DNA from: an uncultured Hyphomicrobiales bacterium
GTDB lineage: Bacteria; Pseudomonadota; Alphaproteobacteria; Rhizobiales; Devosiaceae
Direction: 5' to 3'
Length of the DNA stretch: 33,493 bases
Assembly (NCBI GenBank): GCA_903842455.1
Contig: CAIMLX010000168.1
Coordinates: 1 to 33,493, forward strand
Part shown: piece by piece, positions 18,259 to 25,292 of the stretch
Position numbering within the stretch: the stretch's first letter is position 1
How the letters are laid out: each line of letters starts with the position of its first letter
The notes under the pieces: model-generated
Databases searched by the model: none
Told to the model about the DNA's origin: nothing
What the model saw: only the letters and a program-made list of their open reading frames with translations
Made by a program: the position numbers and the translations under genes

Positions 18259-18918
18259 ATGTCCCGCACCATCAAGGTCGACCTATTCACCGACACCGTC
18301 TGCCCCTGGTGCCTGGTCGGTTCCGAACGCCTCGACCAGGCGATCGCGGCGCTGCCCGCCGACGTCACCGTGGATGTCGAGAACCATCCGTTCTACCTCG
18401 ATCCCAATACGCCCGACGAAGGCGTCGTTGTCGCCGACATGCTGCGCGCAAAATATGGCCGCGATCCCGCGGAGATGTGGGCACGCGTCGAGAGCGAGGC
18501 GAAGGCTTCCGGAATCGACCTTGATCTCAGCCGGCAGCCGCGCTCCTTCCCCACCCGCAAGGGGCACACGCTGGTTCGCCTCGCCCGTGGCAAGGGTACG
18601 CAGCACGCCCTCACCAATGCCATCGCCTGGGCCTACTTCATGGAGCACCAGCTGATCAACGACGACGAGGTTCTCGCCGATATCGCGGCGAACCACGGCT
18701 TCACCCGGGACGAGGCGCTGGCCGCCGTGCGCGATCCTCAGGAACTCGCCATCACTCACCAGCTGGCGATTTCTGCCGCGCAGCAGGGGATTCAGGGCGT
18801 CCCCTTCTTCATCTTCGACAGCAAGTTCGCCGTTTCGGGCTGCCAGCCGCAGGAGGCGTTCGGCCGCGCTCTCGAATACGCGCTCGATCCGGAAAAGCTG
18901 AAGGCCGCCCAAGGCTGA
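18259..18918 (+). CDS. DsbA-family thioredoxin-fold oxidoreductase (FrnE-like)
   Basis: 219 residues. 'VDLFTDTVCPWCLVGSERLD' carries the CPWC redox motif (Cys15, Cys18) at the end of the first strand. The C-terminal 'AQQGIQGVPFFIFDSKFAVSGCQPQEAF' includes the cis-Pro loop (GVPFF) and the 'SGCQP' signature of the FrnE/2-hydroxychromene-2-carboxylate isomerase-like branch (PF01323). There is no signal peptide, so it acts in the cytoplasm, probably as a disulfide isomerase or in oxidative-stress defence; a glutathione-linked isomerase is the alternative. The ATG at 18259 follows an AAAGGA. It is 54 bases from the next gene on the same strand. Confidence 0.9.
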   Translation: MSRTIKVDLFTDTVCPWCLVGSERLDQAIAALPADVTVDVENHPFYLDPNTPDEGVVVADMLRAKYGRDPAEMWARVESEAKASGIDLDLSRQPRSFPTRKGHTLVRLARGKGTQHALTNAIAWAYFMEHQLINDDEVLADIAANHGFTRDEALAAVRDPQELAITHQLAISAAQQGIQGVPFFIFDSKFAVSGCQPQEAFGRALEYALDPEKLKAAQG

Positions 18919-18972
18919 GGCCTTGCCGCCGCCACGCTTGCGAGGCTAATTCCGTGACATGGAGGACGTGAC

Positions 18973-19788
18973 ATGAAGCGGCTCAGGCGCCTCGGCATCG
19001 GCGTGGTGGTGTTTGTGGTCGTGGCCTATGCGGGCGTGCTGGTGGCCATGCTGGTGCTGCAGCGCGACCTGCAATACGACCGCAGCGGGCGGCTGTTCGC
19101 GCTCAGTGAAACCACGCTGACCGGCGCCGAACAGGTCGCGATACCGGTCGGGCAGGGCGAGCAGGTCATCGGCTGGTACCAGGCGCCCGAGGCCGGCAAG
19201 CCGGCCATCCTGTACTTCCGCGGCAACTCACAGAGCTTCTCCCGCGAGCACGAGCGCTACGAAGCGTTCGTCGCTGCGGGCTACGGGTTCCTCGCCTTCG
19301 ACTATCGCGGCTTTCCCGGTTCGCCGGGAGACCTGACGCAGGAGCATGTGCTCGAGGACGGTCTCGCCGCGTTCGACTGGCTGCTGGCCACGGGCACCCC
19401 GATCGTGATCTGGGGCCGCTCGCTCGGCTCGGGTCCGGCGACCTACGTGGCGAGCGAGCGCGACGCCGACGCGCTGCTGCTCGAGACGCCCTTCCTGTCG
19501 GCCGTCTCGGTCGCCGCCGAGCGCTATCCCTACCTGCCGGTCAGCCTGCTGATGGCCGACCAGTATCCGGTCGAGCAGTGGATCAGGGATGTCACCGAAC
19601 CGGTCTACGTGGCGCATGGCAAGGCGGACAGCGTTGTCCCGGTGCACCATGGCCGCGGCGTCCTCGCCCTCGCGCCCAATCCGGACGGCATCATGATCGT
19701 CGAAGGCGCCGGGCACGACGGACTTTGGGCCAACGGCGTGTGGGACGAGGCTCAGGCGTTCTTCGGCCGTGCCACGAGCAGCCTGTAG
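18973..19788 (+). CDS. Membrane-anchored alpha/beta hydrolase (BEM46-like)
   Basis: 271 residues. An N-terminal helix (about 8-29) anchors it, followed by 'QRDLQYDRSG', typical of the BEM46/YfhR group. Catalytic elements are the nucleophile elbow GRSLGSG (Ser150), Asp219 in 'AHGKADSVVP' and His248 in 'GAGHDGLW'. The oxyanion region is 'LYFRGNSQSFS'. It is a serine hydrolase, probably facing the periplasm, of unknown substrate. The GGAGG at 18961-18965 precedes the ATG. It lies 54 bases after the FrnE-like gene and may be co-transcribed. Confidence 0.9.
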   Translation: MKRLRRLGIGVVVFVVVAYAGVLVAMLVLQRDLQYDRSGRLFALSETTLTGAEQVAIPVGQGEQVIGWYQAPEAGKPAILYFRGNSQSFSREHERYEAFVAAGYGFLAFDYRGFPGSPGDLTQEHVLEDGLAAFDWLLATGTPIVIWGRSLGSGPATYVASERDADALLLETPFLSAVSVAAERYPYLPVSLLMADQYPVEQWIRDVTEPVYVAHGKADSVVPVHHGRGVLALAPNPDGIMIVEGAGHDGLWANGVWDEAQAFFGRATSSL

Positions 19789-19895
19789 CGGGTTATCCCC
19801 GCACCTCCCGGCTCCGCTATCCTGACAGCAGGGTCCATCGACGGAGACGAAAAAATGTAAACAGGCGTTTTTCGGCGTAAGTCCTTGAAAAGACA

Positions 19896-19921
19896 AACGC
19901 CGGCTTGTGACAGCCGGCGTT
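19896..19921. terminator. Rho-independent terminator between convergent genes
   Basis: A perfect 10-bp stem AACGCCGGCT / AGCCGGCGTT with a 6-base loop. On the minus strand it is followed by TGTCTTTTC, which suits the DUF992 gene; the plus strand continues CATCTTGGTC, less T-rich, but may serve the hydrolase gene. Confidence 0.7.
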
Positions 19922-19980
19922 CATCTTGGTCTTTGCCTCAGCCGAACGCGTTCAGAAACCGTTCAGCTTCATGGCGAAAA

Positions 19981-20445
19981 TCAGTACAGGGTCAGGCCCG
20001 AGAAGGCGACCGAGTAGTTGAGGCCGGTCTGGCCCTGGATCGACCACGGCTGCAGGGCGAAGCCGCGCTTGGAGCCGCCGATCAGCCAGTTGCCGCCAAG
20101 GCCGACGCCGATGGTGGCTTCAGCCGAACCGCCGACATAGGTGCCGGCGAGCGAACCGGGGCCGTACTTGGTCGACGAGCCGGAGAACACCACCCAGACG
20201 ATCTCGGTCTGGCCGGTCACGCCGATGTCGATGCCGAGCTTCTTGATGTTGCCGTCATAGTATTCGGTCTTCTTCCCGGAGCGCTTGAAGGCGCACTCCA
20301 TGTCCTTGGACGAGCCGATGATGAAACCGATGCCGCCTTCGACGGAACAGGTCAGCACGCCGACCTTCACCTGGGCGTCGGCAACGGCGGCGCCGGGGGC
20401 AGCGAGCATGAGGGCGGCAGCGGCCGCAGCGATGAGCTTCTTCAT
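19981..20445 (-). CDS. DUF992 exported protein
   Basis: 154 residues. A signal peptide (MKKLIAAAAAALMLAAPGAAVA) precedes a DUF992 domain. The family pattern is clear: 'VKVGVLTCSVEGGIGFIIGSSKDMECAF', then 'YDGNIKKLGIDIGVTG', 'GSLAGTYVGGSAEATIGVGLGGN' and 'ALQPWSIQGQTGLN'. Cys33 and Cys51 are placed to form a disulfide. The family is known from alphaproteobacteria and has no assigned function; the glycine-rich beta pattern suggests a small secreted beta-barrel or sandwich. The ATG at 20445 has AGGGAA upstream; the longer open frame to 20526 adds no plausible sequence. It stands alone between two terminators. Confidence 0.88.
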   Translation of the reverse strand: MKKLIAAAAAALMLAAPGAAVADAQVKVGVLTCSVEGGIGFIIGSSKDMECAFKRSGKKTEYYDGNIKKLGIDIGVTGQTEIVWVVFSGSSTKYGPGSLAGTYVGGSAEATIGVGLGGNWLIGGSKRGFALQPWSIQGQTGLNYSVAFSGLTLY

Positions 20446-20590
20446 TGGTCTGGTTTCCCTGGGGGTTGACGCGTTTGATACAGAGACGTGTGAAATCTGG
20501 AGTCCGGTCGTTCCGCAAACGGCCATGTGCCTCGTTCTACTCCGGTCAATAGCACGAACAAGGCGATAATCCGGCGGCGACTTAACAAAA

Positions 20591-20613
20591 ACGCCGCCCT
20601 TTTGAGGCGGCGT
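20591..20613 (-). terminator. Rho-independent terminator of rpsU
   Basis: On the minus strand: ACGCCGCC, 7-base loop, GGCGGCGT, then TTTTTG. It starts 24 bases after the rpsU stop. Confidence 0.85.
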
Positions 20614-20636
20614 GTCTGAATGCAGTCTGAATGCTC

Positions 20637-20882
20637 TTACGGCCGGGCCGGACGGGCTGCCGCCGCGGCTGGGGCGGGCAGGCCGCCTTCGCGCTGGGCG
20701 CGCTTGCGTGCGAGCTTGCGGGCGCGGCGCACGGCCTCGGCCTTCTGGCGCGCCTTCTTCTCGGACGGCTTTTCGTAGTAGTTTCGAAGCTTCATCTCGC
20801 GGAAGACACCTTCGCGCTGGAGCTTCTTTTTGAGGGCGCGCAGCGCCTGATCCACATTGTTATCGCGAACAACTACTTGCAA
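20637..20882 (-). CDS. rpsU: 30S ribosomal protein S21
   Basis: 81 residues. '[19 protein letters not shown]', '[20 protein letters not shown]' and the Arg/Lys-rich helix '[20 protein letters not shown]' are the S21 signature. It sits on the 30S platform near the anti-Shine-Dalgarno end of 16S rRNA. No ATG is available in frame. Of two TTG codons, the one at 20882 gives the family start (M)QVVVRDNN and has AAGGG eight bases upstream; the TTG at 20888 would be only two bases from the Shine-Dalgarno. The C-terminus has a short Ala/Pro tail ([15 protein letters not shown]) beyond the conserved part. Confidence 0.95.
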   Translation of the reverse strand: MQVVVRDNNVDQALRALKKKLQREGVFREMKLRNYYEKPSEKKARQKAEAVRRARKLARKRAQREGGLPAPAAAAARPARP

Positions 20883-20967
20883 GCGCAACGCCCTTCATCA
20901 CGTCAGATTTGCTAGAGTGAAGCGCCCATGGGGGCGCCGCCGGCCGCAGCCGATATCTGTGGGCGGC

Positions 20968-20996
20968 TGTATAAACCTATCGATTTGGCTTGTCCA
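20968..20996 (-). promoter_or_regulatory. Predicted sigma-70 promoter of rpsU
   Basis: On the minus strand TGGACA, 17-base spacer, TATACA. The expected transcript has a leader of about 80 bases containing a perfect hairpin GCGCCC-CCAT-GGGCGC (20922-20937). Confidence 0.6.
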
Positions 20997-21019
20997 CACC
21001 GTGCACGCCCTGCAAGCGC

Positions 21020-22108
21020 TCATTTTGCGCGCTTTTTGGCAACAATGCGGTTGAGGTGGCCCATCTTGCGACCCTTGCGGGTCTCCGCCTTGCCGTAGGC
21101 GTGCGGACGGATCGAAACGCCGAGGTCGTGGGGGATGGCGCCGATCTCGTCGCCGATCAGGTTCTCCATCACCACGTCCGCCAGCCGGGTCGGGTCGCCC
21201 AGCGGCCAGCCAGCGATGGCGCGGATATGCTGTTCGAACTGGTCGGTGATCGCCACCGCCTCGGTCCAGTGCCCGGAATTGTGCACCCGCGGCGCGATCT
21301 CGTTGACCAGCAGCTTGCCGCCCTCGAGCACGAAGAACTCCACGCCCATCACTCCGACATAGTCGAGCGCCGTGGCGATCTCGCCGGCGATCTCGATGGC
21401 GCGCGCCGCGGTCTTCCCCTTGATCTGCGCAGGCACTGTCGAGGTCTTGAGGATATGGTCGCGGTGCACGTTCTCGGCCGGCTCGAAGGCGGCGATACTG
21501 CCGTCCAGCCCGCGCGCCACGATCACCGAGATCTCGCGCTCGAAGGCAATGAACTGCTCCAGCACCAGTGGCTTGGGGCTCAGCAGTTCCCAGGCGTGCG
21601 CCGCGTCCTCCATGTTGTGGACGATCTTCTGGCCCTTGCCGTCATAGCCCAGACGGGTGGTCTTCAGCACGGCCGGCGTGCCGAGTTCCTCGAGTTCCGC
21701 TTCGAGCCGATCGAGGTCGGCGATCGCCGCGAACGGCGCCACGGGAATGCGGTTGATCGACAGGAACGCCTTCTCGGCCAGCCGGTCCTGCGATACCGCC
21801 AGTGCGTTGGCGCCCGGCCGCAGGGGTTTCAGGCCGCTGAGGAATTCCGCAGTGCGGGCCGGTACGTTCTCGAATTCGTAGGTAACCACGTCCACTGCGG
21901 CGGCGAAGGCGGCGAGTGCCGCCTCGTCGCTATAGGCGGCTACGGTCTTGTTGGGTGTGACGTCGAATGCCGGGCTGGTCGCGTCGGGGCAGTAGATGTG
22001 GGTCTTCATCCCGAGCCGGGCGGCGGCGAGCGCCAGCATGCGGCCGAGTTGGCCGCCGCCGAGGATGCCGATGGTGCTGCCCATCGGCAGCGGGGTATGG
22101 CTAGACAT
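21020..22108 (-). CDS. purK: N5-carboxyaminoimidazole ribonucleotide synthase
   Basis: 362 residues. ATP-grasp enzyme of de novo purine synthesis that carboxylates AIR to N5-CAIR with bicarbonate and ATP. The start '[19 protein letters not shown]' is the family's nucleotide-binding loop. '[19 protein letters not shown]', '[17 protein letters not shown]' and '[27 protein letters not shown]' are ATP-grasp and active-site motifs, and '[18 protein letters not shown]' is the conserved C-terminus. The length is normal. It overlaps purE by 8 bases, so the two are co-translated. Confidence 0.97.
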   Translation of the reverse strand: MSSHTPLPMGSTIGILGGGQLGRMLALAAARLGMKTHIYCPDATSPAFDVTPNKTVAAYSDEAALAAFAAAVDVVTYEFENVPARTAEFLSGLKPLRPGANALAVSQDRLAEKAFLSINRIPVAPFAAIADLDRLEAELEELGTPAVLKTTRLGYDGKGQKIVHNMEDAAHAWELLSPKPLVLEQFIAFEREISVIVARGLDGSIAAFEPAENVHRDHILKTSTVPAQIKGKTAARAIEIAGEIATALDYVGVMGVEFFVLEGGKLLVNEIAPRVHNSGHWTEAVAITDQFEQHIRAIAGWPLGDPTRLADVVMENLIGDEIGAIPHDLGVSIRPHAYGKAETRKGRKMGHLNRIVAKKRAK

Positions 22109-22595
22109 CGTCGGTGGGGAACTCTGCTACGGCGTTGGTCTGATCCGCGCGGAAGTCGTCCAGCGCCTGGGCGATTTCTGGGTCGGACAGGGCCAGGATC
22201 GCGGCGGCCAGCAGGGCTGCGTTGATCGCTCCTGCGCGGCCAATCGCGAGGGTTCCCACGGGAATGCCGGGCGGCATCTGAACGATGGACAACAAGCTGT
22301 CCTCGCCGCCGAGCGACTTTGTTTCGGCCGGTACGCCGAGTACGGGCAGGGGGGTGAGGGCAGCTACCATGCCCGGCAGGTGCGCCGCACCACCGGCAGA
22401 GGCAATGATCACCTTGAAGCCCTCGGCCCTGGCGCCCCGGGCAAAGCGGTACATGCGCTCGGGGGTGCGGTGGGCGGAAACGATTCGCGCCTCGTAGTCG
22501 ATTTTCAGCGCGTCGAGCGTCTCGGCGGCGTGCCGCAGGTTCGGCCAGTCTGACTGGCTGCCCATGACGATGGCGACAGGTGGCGAGGTCGGCAC
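22101..22595 (-). CDS. purE: N5-carboxyaminoimidazole ribonucleotide mutase
   Basis: 164 residues. It converts N5-CAIR, the PurK product, into CAIR. '[14 protein letters not shown]', '[15 protein letters not shown]', '[17 protein letters not shown]' and '[24 protein letters not shown]' cover the octameric class I PurE active site. The start is GTG at 22595 with GGGAG seven bases upstream. It is the first gene of a purE-purK pair. Confidence 0.97.
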   Translation of the reverse strand: MPTSPPVAIVMGSQSDWPNLRHAAETLDALKIDYEARIVSAHRTPERMYRFARGARAEGFKVIIASAGGAAHLPGMVAALTPLPVLGVPAETKSLGGEDSLLSIVQMPPGIPVGTLAIGRAGAINAALLAAAILALSDPEIAQALDDFRADQTNAVAEFPTDDV

Positions 22596-22662
22596 GGTTG
22601 GTCTCCCGGTAGCGCTGGCCTAAAGCAAACCCATAGGTGGCGCCGCTCCTCAGCGCAAGCGA

Positions 22663-23379
22663 TCAGGCAGCGCTGGGCGCCGGATCGAGCGAGCAGGCAA
22701 GCGCCTCGAGCGTGTCGCGGTCGGCCAGCTCGATCGAACCCTCCGGGAGGCCGAGGATGCGGTCGATCACAGTGGACAGATAACGCATCTTCGCGTGCAG
22801 CCGTTCGGCGAGGCGGCGAAACTCCTCGGCATCGCGGGTTTGGTAAATCTCCGTCAGCAGCGGCCGGTGCGACGCCATCAAATGCATGATGGTCTCGGCA
22901 GCGCTCTCGGGATCCGGTGTCTCGAAGGTCTGCTCGGCCACGCCTTCGACGATGATTCGAGTGAGGATCGGCCGCACCACGTCCGTGACCGCGCGGTGCG
23001 TCTTCTCATAAAGCTGCAGGTTCTCGGCACGGAACAGCGGCTCGAAGGTGGCGCGCAACTCGGCGACGTTCTCCACCTTGTGGCGGCGCATCGTGAGCAT
23101 GAAGGCCGTGAGCTTGGAGAACGCGTCCATTGTGGGGTCGCGCAGCAACTCGTCGGCCTGTGCCGCGGTCGCCTTCGCGAAGCGGCAAGCGAGGGCCTCC
23201 ACCAGGTCTTCCTTGGAGGTGAAGTAGTGGTAGAACGCGCCTTTGCTCACGCCGAGTTCGGCAATGATCTGGTTCACAGACGTGCCGTCGTAGCCGTGGA
23301 GCGCGAACAGGCGCTGCGCCACGTCCAGCAGTTCGTCGCGCCGAGCGGGCGCAGCCTTCACGATATACGGAAACGGCAT
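22663..23379 (-). CDS. TetR family transcriptional regulator
   Basis: 238 residues. The N-terminal TetR HTH is clear: 'RRDELLDVAQRLFALHGYDGTSVNQIIAELGVSKGAFYHYFTSKEDLVEAL' (about residues 13-63). The rest is the helical ligand-binding and dimer domain, whose ligand cannot be read from sequence. It has an unusually complete palindromic operator 22 bases upstream of its ATG, so negative autoregulation is likely. No efflux or enzyme gene lies next to it on the same strand (purE-purK is downstream, a DUF465 gene upstream), so its other targets must lie elsewhere. Confidence 0.93.
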   Translation of the reverse strand: MPFPYIVKAAPARRDELLDVAQRLFALHGYDGTSVNQIIAELGVSKGAFYHYFTSKEDLVEALACRFAKATAAQADELLRDPTMDAFSKLTAFMLTMRRHKVENVAELRATFEPLFRAENLQLYEKTHRAVTDVVRPILTRIIVEGVAEQTFETPDPESAAETIMHLMASHRPLLTEIYQTRDAEEFRRLAERLHAKMRYLSTVIDRILGLPEGSIELADRDTLEALACSLDPAPSAA

Positions 23380-23401
23380 CCGAACTCTCCCTCGGCTCCC
23401 A

Positions 23402-23420
23402 GACCGACCGTCGGTCGGTC
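23402..23420. promoter_or_regulatory. Perfect palindromic TetR operator
   Basis: GACCGACCGTCGGTCGGTC: two 9-base arms around a central T, with no mismatch, 22 bases before the TetR ATG. The arms are themselves direct repeats of GACC, a form seen in operators of several TetR repressors. Confidence 0.75.
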
Positions 23421-23477
23421 ATGTGGTCCCGGTGGCACGACATGTCAAATGCAAAGTCGTGCGGGAATAGCGGGCGT

Positions 23478-23693
23478 TCAGGCGATGATGTCGGGAAGCA
23501 GGATGTTCTCGAGTTGCACGATGCGATCCTTCAGCGCCAGCTTCCGCTTCTTCATGCGCTGGATCAGCATCTGATTGGCATAGCCAGAGTCCATGAGGGT
23601 GCGAATCGCCACATCGAGGTCGGCGTGCTCCTGGCGCTTGGTCGCCAGTTCGAGCCCGAGGGCAGCTTCCTGTTCCTTGGTAAGTGGCAGCAT
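23478..23693 (-). CDS. DUF465 (YdcH-like) small protein
   Basis: 71 residues from the ATG at 23693. 'LATKRQEHADLDVAIRTLMDSGYANQMLIQRMKKRKLALKDRIVQLE' is the DUF465 helical hairpin: a first helix, a short turn, then 'KKRKLALKDRI'. These small cytoplasmic proteins have no assigned role. A GTG at 23729 would add 12 residues; neither start has an ideal Shine-Dalgarno, so the N-terminus is uncertain. It diverges from a second DUF465 gene at 23875. Confidence 0.85.
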   Translation of the reverse strand: MLPLTKEQEAALGLELATKRQEHADLDVAIRTLMDSGYANQMLIQRMKKRKLALKDRIVQLENILLPDIIA

Positions 23694-23874
23694 GGCGCCG
23701 CTACGCCGTCCCTCGAAAGTGGCGCTCACGCCCGGTTATGAAGGGTTAACCCAGAGCGCCAACAAATGCACATGCTTTCGTTCACGTTGCCGAGTGTTGC
23801 TCGATTGCCAAATCGACAGCGCGTGAATTTTTTGTGACGATGACGTCGTTCGAAACAGCTGCGGAGGAAGTTGA

Positions 23875-24048
23875 ATGACGACCGAAGGCCACTTGGAGGC
23901 GCTCACGCGCCGCCACCGCGAACTCGCCCGGAAGATCGAGGACGAGTTGACCCACCCCAGCCACGACGACCTCTACATCGTATCCCTCAAGCGCAAGAAA
24001 CTGGAAATCAAGGACGAGCTGGCGAAGCTTCAGATGAGCGACGCCTGA
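23875..24048 (+). CDS. Second DUF465 (YdcH-like) small protein
   Basis: 57 residues, MTTEGHLEALTRRHRELARK at the start and 'LKRKKLEIKDELAKLQMSDA' at the end. It shows the same two-helix DUF465 pattern as its neighbour (first helix 'LTRRHRELARKIEDEL', turn, 'LKRKKLEIKDELAKL'). The ATG is preceded by a strong GGAGGA with a 6-base spacer. It ends 26 bases before a terminator. The 181-bp region between the two divergent DUF465 genes holds GGGTTAACCC (23746-23755) and TCGATT-GCCA-AATCGA (23801-23816). Confidence 0.88.
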   Translation: MTTEGHLEALTRRHRELARKIEDELTHPSHDDLYIVSLKRKKLEIKDELAKLQMSDA

Positions 24049-24074
24049 GAACCGAAGTTCCGTCACGCGTAATG

Positions 24075-24103
24075 AAGGCCACGGCACCTGCCGCGGCCTT
24101 TTT
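24075..24103. terminator. Bidirectional Rho-independent terminator
   Basis: AAGGCC-A-CGGC, loop ACCT, GCCG-C-GGCCTT, followed by TTTC on the plus strand. It sits between the convergent DUF465 gene (ends 24048) and the VOC gene (ends 24103). Confidence 0.85.
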
Positions 24104-24489
24104 CATTTGAAGTCGTTGATCTCGAACCAGTAGCCGTTCGGATCCTGCACGAACACGGCGCGCATGCCGTCAGGCCTCACATTCACTTCGCCCGAGACGC
24201 CGGCCATGTTGGAGAACTGAACGCCGGTGGCGCGAAAATGCGCGATCACTGCGTCGAGGTCGGGAGCCGAGAGGGCGAAATGCGTGCGCTTTTCCACGAA
24301 TGTGCGCGAGGTATCGCCAGCCTGGATGTGGAAGCGCTGGGCGTTGCCGAACTCGAACCAGCGGATGTGTCCGCCGCCCATCGGGTCGGGGACCTCTCGG
24401 ATCTGCAGCACTTCGGTGAGAAACTTCGCCGTCTCGTCGAGGTCGCGGACGAGCAACGCGATGTGATCCAGCCGGTACTCGATGGTCAT
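24103..24489 (-). CDS. VOC (glyoxalase/bleomycin-resistance fold) protein
   Basis: 128 residues. The two beta-alpha-beta-beta-beta modules of the VOC fold are visible: 'YRLDHIALLVRDLDETAKFLTEVLQ' and 'HFALSAPDLDAVIAHFRATGVQF', ending 'AVFVQDPNGYWFEINDF'. Metal ligands are probably His9, His70 and Glu125. The fold serves glyoxalase I, dioxygenases and resistance proteins; this sequence does not decide between them. The ATG overlaps the stop of the TSUP transporter gene by four bases (ATGA), so the two are co-translated. A longer open frame running up to 25338 is only the read-through of this frame across the transporter. Confidence 0.88.
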   Translation of the reverse strand: MTIEYRLDHIALLVRDLDETAKFLTEVLQIREVPDPMGGGHIRWFEFGNAQRFHIQAGDTSRTFVEKRTHFALSAPDLDAVIAHFRATGVQFSNMAGVSGEVNVRPDGMRAVFVQDPNGYWFEINDFK

Positions 24490-25256
24490 GCTGTCACTCC
24501 CGAGAAGAACACGCCCATGGCGCCCTTGTAGATGATGTACAGCGCCAGGAGAAACACCAGCCAGTAGGTCAGCTGGTAGAAGCGCTTCACCGAAATGCGG
24601 CGCACCAGCCAGACACCGGCCATGACGCCGCCGATCGCCAGCGGCGCCAAAATGGCTGCATACGACAGGTTGGAGACATTGAGCTGGCCGAGGAAGAAAT
24701 AGGGCACCAGCTTTGCCGAGTTGACGATGGCAAAGAAGAACGCCGTGGTGCCTGAGAAATTGACCGGCGGCAGCCGCTGAGGCAGCACGTAGATCTGGAA
24801 CGGCGGCCCGCCAGTGTGGCTGATGAAACTGGTGAACCCGGCCATGCCGCCCCAGAAGGTGCCCCAGCCTTTCGACGGCGGCAGACCCTCGAGCTTCTTG
24901 CGCAAGGGGAGCAGTGCATCGAGGATGAAGAGCAGTGTCAGGATACCGACGAACAGCAGCACCATATCGTCGGAGACAAAGCTCCAGAGCAGCCAGCCGA
25001 TGGCAGTGCCGACAAAGGCGCCCGGCAGCATGATCTTCAGAATGCGCCAGTCGGCATCCTTGCGGTAGGTCCAGACGGCGATCGCGTCCATGACGAGCAG
25101 GAGCGGCAGCATCATTCCAGCCGCGTCGCGGGCAGGCATCACCAGCGAGAGTAACGGCACCCCGACAAGGCCGAGGCTGCCTACCAGCCCTGATTTGCTC
25201 AAGGCAACGATGATGACAGCCAGGACAGCTATGGCCCAGAAATAGAGATCGTGCAT
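24486..25256 (-). CDS. TSUP-family membrane transporter (TauE/SafE-like)
   Basis: 256 residues, mostly hydrophobic, with about eight membrane helices. 'VGSLGLVGVPLLSLVMPARDAAGMMLPLLL' is the first half-repeat. 'GFTSFISHTGGPPFQIYVLPQRLPP' is the conserved second-repeat motif of the TauE/SafE family (PF01925), whose members move sulfite, sulfonates or other small organic anions. The substrate is unknown here. The ATG at 25256 has no Shine-Dalgarno; instead a TATAAT ends 8 bases before it. It overlaps the VOC gene by four bases. Confidence 0.9.
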   Translation of the reverse strand: MHDLYFWAIAVLAVIIVALSKSGLVGSLGLVGVPLLSLVMPARDAAGMMLPLLLVMDAIAVWTYRKDADWRILKIMLPGAFVGTAIGWLLWSFVSDDMVLLFVGILTLLFILDALLPLRKKLEGLPPSKGWGTFWGGMAGFTSFISHTGGPPFQIYVLPQRLPPVNFSGTTAFFFAIVNSAKLVPYFFLGQLNVSNLSYAAILAPLAIGGVMAGVWLVRRISVKRFYQLTYWLVFLLALYIIYKGAMGVFFSGVTA

Positions 25257-25264
25257 TTGGGAGG

Positions 25265-25292
25265 ATTATACCGGGAGGGAAGTCGGGGTCAC
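25265..25292 (-). promoter_or_regulatory. Predicted promoter giving a leaderless TSUP-VOC transcript
   Basis: On the minus strand GTGACC (25292-25287), 16-base spacer, TATAAT (25270-25265), then 8 bases to the ATG. Transcription would begin at or next to the start codon. The -35 box overlaps the kefC stop codon. Confidence 0.45.
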
